DNA of 64,000 bases from Fibrella rubiginis (GTDB lineage: Bacteria; Bacteroidota; Bacteroidia; Cytophagales; Spirosomataceae): assembly GCF_017353185.1 (NCBI RefSeq), contig NZ_JAFMYV010000005.1:124001-188000 (forward strand), given 5' to 3'. Numbering within the stretch: the stretch's first letter is position 1; each line of letters begins with the position of its first letter. A model generated the notes under the pieces. The model did not search any database. It was not told the DNA's origin and saw only the letters and a program-made list of their open reading frames with translations. This document shows positions 18,708-26,473 of this stretch, one piece after another. A program made the translations under genes and the position numbers.

Positions 18708-18832
18708 AGTTTAACGTTTAATGTTCAAGGTCTAAACGGTCCGCCGTCGCGGTTGCTTCGCGTACTACCTGGCTGAGCGCGAAGCAACCGCGACGGCGGA
18801 CCGTTTAGACCTTGAATATTAAGCGTTAAACT
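18708..18832. repeat. 55-bp inverted repeat between McrB-like and dehydrogenase genes
   Basis: Arms 18708-18762 and 18778-18832 differ at only two positions and enclose a 15-nt loop. The right arm runs into the stop codon of the McrB-like gene. It shares GGTTGCTTCGC and AAGGTCTAA with the repeat at 17537, and ACGGTCCGCCGT with the solo arm at 15890. Confidence 0.85.
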
Positions 18833-20429
18833 ACTCTTTCTTTGAATATACCCGCACAAACGCTTCCATTGGCACTTTTTCGTATTCACCGGCCACGAGG
18901 TGTGGGTTGATTTCGTAGGTCGTCACGTCGGGCTGCTCGTCGGGCGATTCGCCAAAGAGGTCGCGCTCCATAGCGGTAGAATACTGTTTTTTGGTCCAGA
19001 TCAGCCGTTGGTCGCCTGCCTTGCCCCAGGCGCGATTGTCGCCCAGGACAAGTTGAATCTTGCGCCAGTCGTCGTAGAAGTATTCCTGCAACAGCGGGAT
19101 GATCTGGTCTCGGAAGGCAATACAGAGGTGTTCATGTGACTGAACGCCAAGCAAATACGCATGGCCAATCAGGTGGTCACGGTCGAATAAAAACTCAATA
19201 CGCTCGTTGATGGTGCGGAGCAGCGCGGCCAGATCCACACCTGCCACAGCGGGCAACAGGTCATATTGCGGCATCATTTCACTAAACGAAAACCGCCGCC
19301 GCAGGGCTACGTCGAGCAGGGCAATGCTGCGGTCGGTAGTGTTCATGGTGCCGACCACGTAGAGGTTGATCGGGATGCCAAACCGTTCCTGCGAGTAGGG
19401 GAGGGTGAGCCAAAGTTCGTCGGGCGCGCCGAGGCGTTTACCCGGCTCAAGCAGCGAAATCAAGTCGCCCAGCACCTTCGCTACATTGGCGCGGTTGATT
19501 TCGTCAACCAGCAGTATGTGCGCCGGGGCGTTGGTCAGCCGACGCTGGCGGCGTTCGGGGGTGTCGTTGAGGCAGTCGGCGAGGGTACCGTAGCCTGCTT
19601 TCTGCACCGCCGACACACAGGCTTTGTAGAAGATGCCCTTCCGAATTTTGTAGCTCACCTGCCCACCCAGCACTTCGGGGCGGATGCCTTCCACAAATTC
19701 TTCGTAGCCATATGACGGGTGAAACGTGACCACATCAGCATCGAAGCCGCGCAGCAACTGCCGGGCGCGATAGGTTTTACCCGTACCCGGCGGCCCGTAC
19801 AGAATCAGGTTTTGGGCAAAATCGGGCCGCATGGGCACATAAGGCACTTCATCTTCGGCTACTTCCTGGGCATCGTCCTCATCGCGGGTGGTGCCGTAGG
19901 CGAGGTCGGGGTTGTCGGCCACGCGGAGCAGGTCGGTAAGAAACCCCTCGTTTTCGGCGGCGGTATAGATGTCGGTGTTATGCCGGGCTATGTGCGGGCC
20001 GCGTTTGGGCGTTTCCAGCAGTTCGAGCAGGCAGTCTTCCCAGGCGCGGCGCAGGGCAGGATGGTACAGCAAATGCGCGCAGGAGTGCCCCACAACAGCC
20101 GATATATAATCGGCCTTTTCAGTGATGGGCGCAAAGTCAATTTCGGTCAGGGAGCGGAGTTTGTCCTGAGCATCGCGCTTTATGGTGAGCCAGTATTCGG
20201 CCTCGCCGGTGCGGGGTTTGTGCAGACGAAGGGCCAGAAAGAAGTTAACGTCGGCCGAGATGGACTTGCGGTCTTTGCGCACCGAAAACGCCAGCCGGGG
20301 GTCGCCGTTGGGCAGGTTTACGATGTCGATGAGTTCTTTGAGCAAGCCAAAAAACCGCCTTACGGCCTCCGGTTGGCCAATATCACGAATCCGGTCGATG
20401 AGGGTCTGGGAGGGTTTTTCGGCAATCAT
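18831..20429 (-). CDS. McrB-like AAA+ NTPase (no McrC partner)
   Basis: The 532-residue protein has a variable N-terminal region (1-190) that may bind DNA or another ligand, and a McrB-type AAA+ motor. Walker A is [12 protein letters not shown] near residue 210, Walker [12 protein letters not shown] near 305, and the McrB signature GTMNTTDRS near 363 (MNTADRS in classical McrB) followed by ALRRRFSF. McrB is the GTP-driven motor of McrBC restriction and needs the nuclease McrC. No McrC-like gene lies on either side: the next gene downstream is a dehydrogenase and the upstream neighbour is divergent. It may work alone, with a distant partner, or be a relic. Confidence 0.82.
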   Translation of the reverse strand: MIAEKPSQTLIDRIRDIGQPEAVRRFFGLLKELIDIVNLPNGDPRLAFSVRKDRKSISADVNFFLALRLHKPRTGEAEYWLTIKRDAQDKLRSLTEIDFAPITEKADYISAVVGHSCAHLLYHPALRRAWEDCLLELLETPKRGPHIARHNTDIYTAAENEGFLTDLLRVADNPDLAYGTTRDEDDAQEVAEDEVPYVPMRPDFAQNLILYGPPGTGKTYRARQLLRGFDADVVTFHPSYGYEEFVEGIRPEVLGGQVSYKIRKGIFYKACVSAVQKAGYGTLADCLNDTPERRQRRLTNAPAHILLVDEINRANVAKVLGDLISLLEPGKRLGAPDELWLTLPYSQERFGIPINLYVVGTMNTTDRSIALLDVALRRRFSFSEMMPQYDLLPAVAGVDLAALLRTINERIEFLFDRDHLIGHAYLLGVQSHEHLCIAFRDQIIPLLQEYFYDDWRKIQLVLGDNRAWGKAGDQRLIWTKKQYSTAMERDLFGESPDEQPDVTTYEINPHLVAGEYEKVPMEAFVRVYSKKE

Positions 20430-20583
20430 GCTATACTAAAGATACGCTTTTTTCTTCTGCTGGCTGTTGTAAGGTAACGATTCCAGTACGGGTAGCCCGG
20501 ACCTTTTCGCTCTTTTGCTCAATTCGGTCACGCTTTTACCCTATTATAACTAAGTTGCTGCTTTTTAGAGACAAAGCCGCTTT

Positions 20584-22209
20584 ATGAACACGCGTTTACT
20601 CTTTTTCCTGCTCATTATCTGTCCATTATCGGCTGTCTGCCAGACGTTTACTTCGTCGAATCTGCCCATTCTGGTCATTGATACAAGGGGTGGAACTATC
20701 CTTGACGACCCTAAGATTGTGGCTGATCTGCGTATCATCGACAATGGGCCGGGAAAGCGTAACAACCTGACCGACAAAGCGTCGTTTACGAGCGTGATGG
20801 GGATCGAATATCGTGGGGCTACCTCGCAACAGTTCTTTCCAAAGAAACCCTACGGCATTGAACTCCGCGACTCGACGGGAATCAACTCGGTGGCGAAATC
20901 GGTGTTGGGGATGCCCGCCGAAAGCGACTGGGTGCTCAATGCCACCTATAATGACAAGACGCTCATTCGGGAAACGCTGACGTACGATTTTTACCGGAAA
21001 ATGAGCAAGTACTACGCCTCCCGGTTTCGGTACTGCGAACTGGTGCTCAACGGCGAATATCGGGGTATATACATCGTGATGGAACGGCTGAAGCGCGACA
21101 AAAACCGTGTGCCCATCACCAGTATCAAAAAAACCGACATCACCGGCGACGCCGTGACGGGAGGGTATATCCTGAAGATCGATAAAACGGTTGGTTCCAC
21201 CTCGCGCTCGTGGAAATCGCCGTACCCATCCGGGCCACGCAACATCAATCTCGATATTCAGATTGACCGGCCCAAGCCCGAAGACCTGGCCGAAGAGCAG
21301 TTTCAGTACATCAAAAAGTACGTGTCTGATTTCGAGGCATCACTGGCCGGCTCAGACTTCAGAGATCCCACCAAAGGCTTCCGGGCGTTTGTGGATGAGC
21401 AATCTTTTATTGATTACCTGATCCTGACCGAAGTCTGCAAGAACGTAGACGGCTACCGCCTGAGTGCTTATTTCTACAAAGAGCGCGACAGCAAGGGCGG
21501 CAAGATCACGATGGGGCCAATCTGGGATTATAACCTGACCTACGGTAACGCTGATTACTGCGAGGGCAACAGCTACATGGGCTGGGCCTTTAACTTCAGT
21601 CGGGTGTGTCCCAAAGACGATTTTGTGCTGCCTTTCTGGTGGGACCGCCTGCTTCTGGACCTTGATTTTGCCCGCAAGGTGAAAGAGAAATACAAGGCTT
21701 TGCGCCAGACCGTGCTCACCCCCGAGCGCCTTGGTGCCTTTGTCGATTCGACGTCGTCAGCGTTGACCGAATCGCGGCAGCGCAACTTCGTAAAATGGCC
21801 GGTTATTGGTACTTACGTCTGGCCAAACGGCTTTGTTGGGCGCACTTATGAAGCCGAAACGGATTACCTGAAAACCTGGATTGGGCAACGCCTGACCTGG
21901 ATGGACATCAATATCGAATCGTTTGGTGTGCTGACTGCCCTCCGTGAGGAAGCCGCTTTCACCCTCGGTCCTAACCCATCCATCGGCGATGTGACCCTAA
22001 AGCTCCCCCTGCCCACCCCCACCGACGTGAGCCTGTCGCTCACCGACATGCAGGGCCGTGCGTTGCAAACGCGACACTGGCCCGCCCAACCCAAAGGGCT
22101 TTTTGAACGCACCCTGCCCGCCACCGATTTCAACACCGGCCCCGGTGTCTACATTCTCACCATCAGTACCCAAACCGGCCCTACGTCAAGAGTCATTGTG
22201 CGAGAGTGA
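20584..22209 (+). CDS. Secreted CotH kinase family protein with T9SS sorting domain
   Basis: The 541-residue protein has a signal peptide (about 1-19), a CotH kinase-like domain (about 50-400) with YGIELRD, LILTEVCKNVDGYR and the metal/ATP motif GPIWDYNLTYGN, and a C-terminal type IX secretion sorting domain (about 455-541) with FTLGPNPSIGDVTL and GVYILTIS. CotH kinases phosphorylate protein serines using ATP; in Bacteroidota the secreted members have unknown substrates. It is expected to cross the outer membrane by T9SS and be exposed at the cell surface. It is transcribed divergently from the McrB-like gene and converges on the helicase gene across a 58-bp inverted repeat. Confidence 0.88.
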   Translation: MNTRLLFFLLIICPLSAVCQTFTSSNLPILVIDTRGGTILDDPKIVADLRIIDNGPGKRNNLTDKASFTSVMGIEYRGATSQQFFPKKPYGIELRDSTGINSVAKSVLGMPAESDWVLNATYNDKTLIRETLTYDFYRKMSKYYASRFRYCELVLNGEYRGIYIVMERLKRDKNRVPITSIKKTDITGDAVTGGYILKIDKTVGSTSRSWKSPYPSGPRNINLDIQIDRPKPEDLAEEQFQYIKKYVSDFEASLAGSDFRDPTKGFRAFVDEQSFIDYLILTEVCKNVDGYRLSAYFYKERDSKGGKITMGPIWDYNLTYGNADYCEGNSYMGWAFNFSRVCPKDDFVLPFWWDRLLLDLDFARKVKEKYKALRQTVLTPERLGAFVDSTSSALTESRQRNFVKWPVIGTYVWPNGFVGRTYEAETDYLKTWIGQRLTWMDINIESFGVLTALREEAAFTLGPNPSIGDVTLKLPLPTPTDVSLSLTDMQGRALQTRHWPAQPKGLFERTLPATDFNTGPGVYILTISTQTGPTSRVIVRE

Positions 22210-22244
22210 TAGGGTTAAGGGTTGATCTCCCCCCTTCGTTGTCT

Positions 22245-22404
22245 CTTTGTTGTCGCTTGGCTCTAGCCGAGTGACGGGTATGTAAAGGGCCTCCGGCCCG
22301 TAGTGCGACATTGAGTCATGTTGGCCTAGCCGTTTCTAAGTCTAAGTACGGGCCGGAGGCCCTTTACATACCCGTCACTCGGCTAGAGCCAAGCGACAAC
22401 GAAG
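22245..22404. repeat. 58-bp inverted repeat between convergent genes
   Basis: Arms 22245-22302 and 22347-22404 match at 57 of 58 positions with a 44-nt loop. The arm itself contains the small palindrome GGGCCTCCGGCCC. It lies between the 3' ends of the CotH-like and helicase genes, where it could serve as a two-way terminator. No T run follows, so a classical intrinsic terminator is not evident. Confidence 0.9.
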
Positions 22405-22437
22405 AGTTTCGCCAAATTCGCCTGCGTGAGCATTCGT

Positions 22438-24897
22438 TTACCCCTTCGCATACGCATACCGCAACTCGGCATACGTCACCTGGCCGTTCAACTTTGTCAC
22501 GGCATCGGTGAGGCTGGCGGGGCGGTCGGGGCCGAAGGTGTCATAGATTAATGTCAGCTTGTCGGCGGGTACTACGGCTTCTACGGGAAGTTGACCCGCC
22601 GCGATGCATTTAGCCAGATGTGCTTCTACCGTTTGTAGCGTCAGCCCCCGCATGGTGGCAATGGCGGCGGGGCTTTTTCCGGCCAGAAATAGGTCCAGCG
22701 TTAGCTCATGGGTTCCGCCCAGATCATCCTTTACCAAACGGGGCACGTTGCCCGCCAACAGGCCAATGCGGCTTGTACTGGCCGCTTTTGAGCGTTCATC
22801 GGGTGGGTTTTTGCGCACCAGAGGCAGAATCATCGGACCAATGCGGTTGGCTTTGGCTTTGCCAATGCCCTTGATCTTGGCTAGTTCGGCCAGGCTGTTG
22901 GGGTATTTCTCGGCAATCTCGACCAGCGTTTTCTGCGGCATGATCTGGTAAGTAGTGGCGTTGTGCTCGTTGGCCATCTCGGTTCGCCATTTCATCAGAG
23001 CAAAATACAGACTGCTGGGCCGGTCTCCCGCGCCATCGCCCTGGTTCCGCGCCGACATTGGCTGCGTTTTCTTGCGGTCGGGTACGAAATCAAGTTCGGC
23101 ACGGTGGCGGGTTTGGCCGTAGGTGACCACATCGAAACCGGTGCGGCACTGCCCAAAAACGGCCTGTTTTACCACCAGCTCCTTCTCCAGTTCGTCGAGG
23201 GCTTCAAACCAGTCTATTCGTACCTGCTTGTTGTCAGTTTCGGCGAAAAGCTGCCGTAGGCGGGGTAATAGCTCGTCGGAGAGAAGGGCGTGAAAATAAT
23301 CACCCGCCTTGCGAAGTCGCTCCTGCAATACCTCGTTGGCTTCGGGCAGGGATGTTTCGGCTACGTACTCAGGCAGTTGCCGCCGAAATCGGTGCGACAC
23401 CGCACGGGCTTTGTCGGTCAACAACGTACCCAGTTCGGCCAGTTTGGTTTGCAGAATAGCGGGCAGGCTGCGGGCGTTGTCGTCGGCCACTTTGCGGAGG
23501 CGTCCCAGCAGGTATGCGGCTGGTTCAAAGGCGAATAGCTCGTTGATACGCAGGGCCTGGTTGGCGCGTTTGGCGTCGTGCAGGTGTTCTTCCGACGGCG
23601 TTCTTTCCTGCACATCGGCGTGAAATTGCTCCAGATTCAGTTCGGTTTTGATGCTGCTGGCCGGAATGGGCGTACGCAACACCAGGCCGTCCAGCGTTTT
23701 GCAACGGCTCAGGGCCACGTATACCTGCCCGTGCGCAAAGGCCCGCCCCGCGTCGATAATGGCCCGTTCGAAGGTAAGGCCCTGACTTTTGTGGATTGTG
23801 ATGGCCCACGCCAGCCGCAGGGGCAGCTGCGTAAACGTCCCGATAATGTCGGTTTTTATTTCTCTGGTCTCCGGATCAATCGTGTAGCGCACATTCTGCC
23901 AGTCGACGGGGCCGATGGTGAGGCTGATGGGGTCACCGGGGCACTGTACCACTACGCCATCCTCGTCGATGTGTTTCACCTGGCCGATCTTGCCATTGTA
24001 ATACAGCTTTTCGCGTGAGGTATCATTCTTAACGAACATCACCTGAGCGCCCACCTTCAGATCCAGCGTGGCTTCGGTGGGGTACATCTGCTCCGGAAAT
24101 TCGTCGGCGATAACGGCCTCAAAGGTGTGTAGCGGCGTGGTGAGGTCGGCCAGTTTTTGGGCGTTGATCTGCTGCGCCGTCTGGTTATGAGTCGAGAGCG
24201 TAATGTAGCCCGCATCGTCTGCGGGCTCGAAATCGGGTAAATAGCGTTCGTTTAGGTCGGCGAGACCGGCGGGGCCGATGGTTTTTTCGCGCACGCCGTT
24301 GAGTAAATCGATGAAACGCTGATCGGCCTGCCGGTATATATGGGTTAGTTCAATCGACACATAATCAGTCTCTTGCAGAGCATGGCTGCTGAAAAAATAG
24401 CCGGTGTCGTAGTGGGGTTGCAGCAGGGCCCAGTCTTCATCCCGAATTACGGGCGGCAGTTGCTGCATGTCGCCGATGAGCAGCAACTGCACCCCACCAA
24501 AGGGTTCCTGACTGTACCGATACCGCCGCAGTACGGCGTCGATCCCGTCGAGCACGTCGGCCCGGACCATGCTGATCTCGTCGATAATGAGCAGGTCGAG
24601 GGTGCGGAGAAGCTTGATTTTGTCGCGGCTGAACTTGCGGTTTTCCTGCATTACCTCCGGCACAATTGGCCCAAATGGCAACTGAAACAGCGAGTGAATT
24701 GTGACACCTCCGGCGTTGATGGCTGCCACGCCGGTGGGTGCCGCCACCACCAGCCGCTTGGCCGAAATCTGCCGAACCTGATGCAGAAACGTGGTTTTCC
24801 CCGTACCCGCCTTTCCCGTCAGAAACACATTCTGGTGTGTATGCAGGACGTAGTTATGGGCCAGTTCAAGGCGTTCGTTTACGGTGGGGGTTATCAT
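22438..24897 (-). CDS. Pif1/RecD-like helicase with HRDC and C-terminal HTH domains
   Basis: The 819-residue protein begins with a superfamily 1B helicase core: Walker A LTGKAGTGKTTFL near residue 27, Walker B LLIIDEISM near 110, and late motifs LRLAWAITIHKSQGLTFE and VYVALSRC. After a helical linker there is an HRDC-type domain (about 640-705, with LAELAKIKGIGKAKANRIG) and a C-terminal helix-turn-helix domain of the HTH_40 kind (about 730-815). HRDC and the HTH fold probably aid DNA binding. Pif1-type helicases unwind DNA 5' to 3', including G-quadruplexes and stalled forks. This architecture is common in Bacteroidota and looks like a normal housekeeping helicase. Confidence 0.9.
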   Translation of the reverse strand: MITPTVNERLELAHNYVLHTHQNVFLTGKAGTGKTTFLHQVRQISAKRLVVAAPTGVAAINAGGVTIHSLFQLPFGPIVPEVMQENRKFSRDKIKLLRTLDLLIIDEISMVRADVLDGIDAVLRRYRYSQEPFGGVQLLLIGDMQQLPPVIRDEDWALLQPHYDTGYFFSSHALQETDYVSIELTHIYRQADQRFIDLLNGVREKTIGPAGLADLNERYLPDFEPADDAGYITLSTHNQTAQQINAQKLADLTTPLHTFEAVIADEFPEQMYPTEATLDLKVGAQVMFVKNDTSREKLYYNGKIGQVKHIDEDGVVVQCPGDPISLTIGPVDWQNVRYTIDPETREIKTDIIGTFTQLPLRLAWAITIHKSQGLTFERAIIDAGRAFAHGQVYVALSRCKTLDGLVLRTPIPASSIKTELNLEQFHADVQERTPSEEHLHDAKRANQALRINELFAFEPAAYLLGRLRKVADDNARSLPAILQTKLAELGTLLTDKARAVSHRFRRQLPEYVAETSLPEANEVLQERLRKAGDYFHALLSDELLPRLRQLFAETDNKQVRIDWFEALDELEKELVVKQAVFGQCRTGFDVVTYGQTRHRAELDFVPDRKKTQPMSARNQGDGAGDRPSSLYFALMKWRTEMANEHNATTYQIMPQKTLVEIAEKYPNSLAELAKIKGIGKAKANRIGPMILPLVRKNPPDERSKAASTSRIGLLAGNVPRLVKDDLGGTHELTLDLFLAGKSPAAIATMRGLTLQTVEAHLAKCIAAGQLPVEAVVPADKLTLIYDTFGPDRPASLTDAVTKLNGQVTYAELRYAYAKG

Positions 24898-25027
24898 AGA
24901 TACTACTAAAATCGTCCTGGTAAGTTAGAAAGTTTCTTACAACAGAGTGATAGTTGTGGCAGTCGGAAGCGCTTGAGAATTTAGGGAGATTGTTCTAGAG
25001 AAATGTTATTTTTAACAAATTATAGAA

Positions 25028-25681
25028 ATGAACTATCATACTTTCCATACAGCGTTTGCTCATCAGCGGGTAGTATCGACGGGCGAAATAAGCAAAGTTT
25101 TTCCCCGCTTCGATAAGCGTCGGTTGGTGGAGTGGCAGCAAAAAGGATATATCCAACGTGTCATTAACCAATGGTATAGCTTCACAGACCGTCCTATGCA
25201 AGAGGCCGAGTTACGTTGGGTGGCCAACCGTATCTATCAGCCATCGTATCTGTCGCTGACAACGGCGCTATCTTTTCATAACCTGATTCCAGAAGGTGTC
25301 TATGCGTTTACCTCTGTTTCGACGCGGAAAACTCAGACGTATAATACGGCGCTGGGCTTGTTTTCGTACCGGCAAATTAAGCCTGCTCTCTATTTTGGTT
25401 ACTCTATTTTACGCTCACCATGGGTGACAGGGCAGCCAGGCTACCCGGTGCTAATGGCCGACATGGAAAAAGCATTGCTCGACTACTGTTACCTGACGCC
25501 CCGACTCGTGGCCGTAGCCGATTTTGCTGCCTTACGGCTTAACAAACAACTGCTACGGGAACACCTCGATTTGAACCGGCTGCGGGACTACCTGGCGTTA
25601 TTTACGCAGGCAATAGCCTACAGCAAACCACTGAATGGCCAGGTTGACGCGCTCCTGACTTATATTCAAGGCGATGATTAA
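25028..25681 (+). CDS. AbiEi-like antitoxin / transcriptional regulator
   Basis: The 217-residue protein fits the AbiEi antitoxin family: an N-terminal winged-helix region (TGEISKVFPRFDKRRLVEWQ and GYIQRVINQWY, about 15-55), then the antitoxin domain with YLSLTTALSFHNLIPE and ADMEKALLDYCYL. AbiEi represses its own promoter and neutralises the nucleotidyltransferase toxin encoded next. The start precedes the toxin start by 646 bp and the two genes overlap by 8 bp. Upstream, near 24920-24940, GTAAGTTAGAAAGTTTCTTAC is a rough palindrome that might be the operator (weak). GC content is slightly below that of its neighbours. Confidence 0.82.
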   Translation: MNYHTFHTAFAHQRVVSTGEISKVFPRFDKRRLVEWQQKGYIQRVINQWYSFTDRPMQEAELRWVANRIYQPSYLSLTTALSFHNLIPEGVYAFTSVSTRKTQTYNTALGLFSYRQIKPALYFGYSILRSPWVTGQPGYPVLMADMEKALLDYCYLTPRLVAVADFAALRLNKQLLREHLDLNRLRDYLALFTQAIAYSKPLNGQVDALLTYIQGDD

Positions 25682-26456
25682 TTTGGCTCAGGTTCAACAG
25701 CAATATCCTGCCAGCCTGCACGGCTTTGGGCGATTTATTTTGCGTGAATACCTGCAACACAAGCTGCTGCAGTTGATTTATGATAGCCCTTTAGCCGACC
25801 GGTTTACCTTTCTAGGGGGCACCTGTCTGCGTATTGTGCACGGTAATAATCGCTTTTCTGAAGACCTCGATTTTGATAACATAGATATTACCGAGGCCGA
25901 TTTTGAGACGCTGTCGACGTTCATTAAACAGGGATTACAACGCGAGGGCTACGATGTAGAGATGAAAGTGGCCATTAAAGGAGCCTATCACTGCCATGTT
26001 CGCTTTCCGGAACTGCTGTTTCAACAGGGATTAAGCGGGTATCGGGAAGAGAAAGTGCTGATTCAGTTGGATACAGAACCACAGCACTTTCCCTTTTCGC
26101 CCGAACCCTATATACTGAACCGCTTTGACGTGTTCAGCCGCATCCTCACCACGCCACCCTCACTGCTGTTGGCCCAGAAATGCTATGCCATTCTAAACCG
26201 TATACGCAATAAGGGCCGTGACTTCTACGATGCCGTTTTTCTACTTGGCCGCGGCACGAAACCCAACTACGATTACCTGACCGTTAAAGTAGGTATCACT
26301 TCGCCAGAGCAACTTCGAGAACGGCTGTTGGCACATTGTGGACAGTTGGATATGAAGGCGATGGCCGCTGATGTTCAGCCATTCCTTTTCGACCCCAATG
26401 ATGCCCGCAAGGTCCTTTACTTCGCCGATTATCTGAAACAGGTGTCGTTGCGATAA
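25674..26456 (+). CDS. AbiEii-like nucleotidyltransferase toxin
   Basis: The 260-residue protein is a nucleotidyltransferase of the AbiEii/AbiGii family. The motif I region reads FLGGTCLRIV then RFSEDLDFDN, giving the GG and D-x-D pattern of the fold; the downstream TPPSLLLAQKCYAILNR and KGRDFYDAVFLL segments match the family. AbiEii toxins transfer nucleotides to cellular targets, some to tRNA, and block growth; AbiE was first found as phage abortive infection. Its ATG at 25674 sits inside the end of the antitoxin gene, typical for coupled toxin-antitoxin translation. Confidence 0.85.
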   Translation: MINLAQVQQQYPASLHGFGRFILREYLQHKLLQLIYDSPLADRFTFLGGTCLRIVHGNNRFSEDLDFDNIDITEADFETLSTFIKQGLQREGYDVEMKVAIKGAYHCHVRFPELLFQQGLSGYREEKVLIQLDTEPQHFPFSPEPYILNRFDVFSRILTTPPSLLLAQKCYAILNRIRNKGRDFYDAVFLLGRGTKPNYDYLTVKVGITSPEQLRERLLAHCGQLDMKAMAADVQPFLFDPNDARKVLYFADYLKQVSLR

Positions 26457-26473
26457 ATTGACCTACTTGTTGG

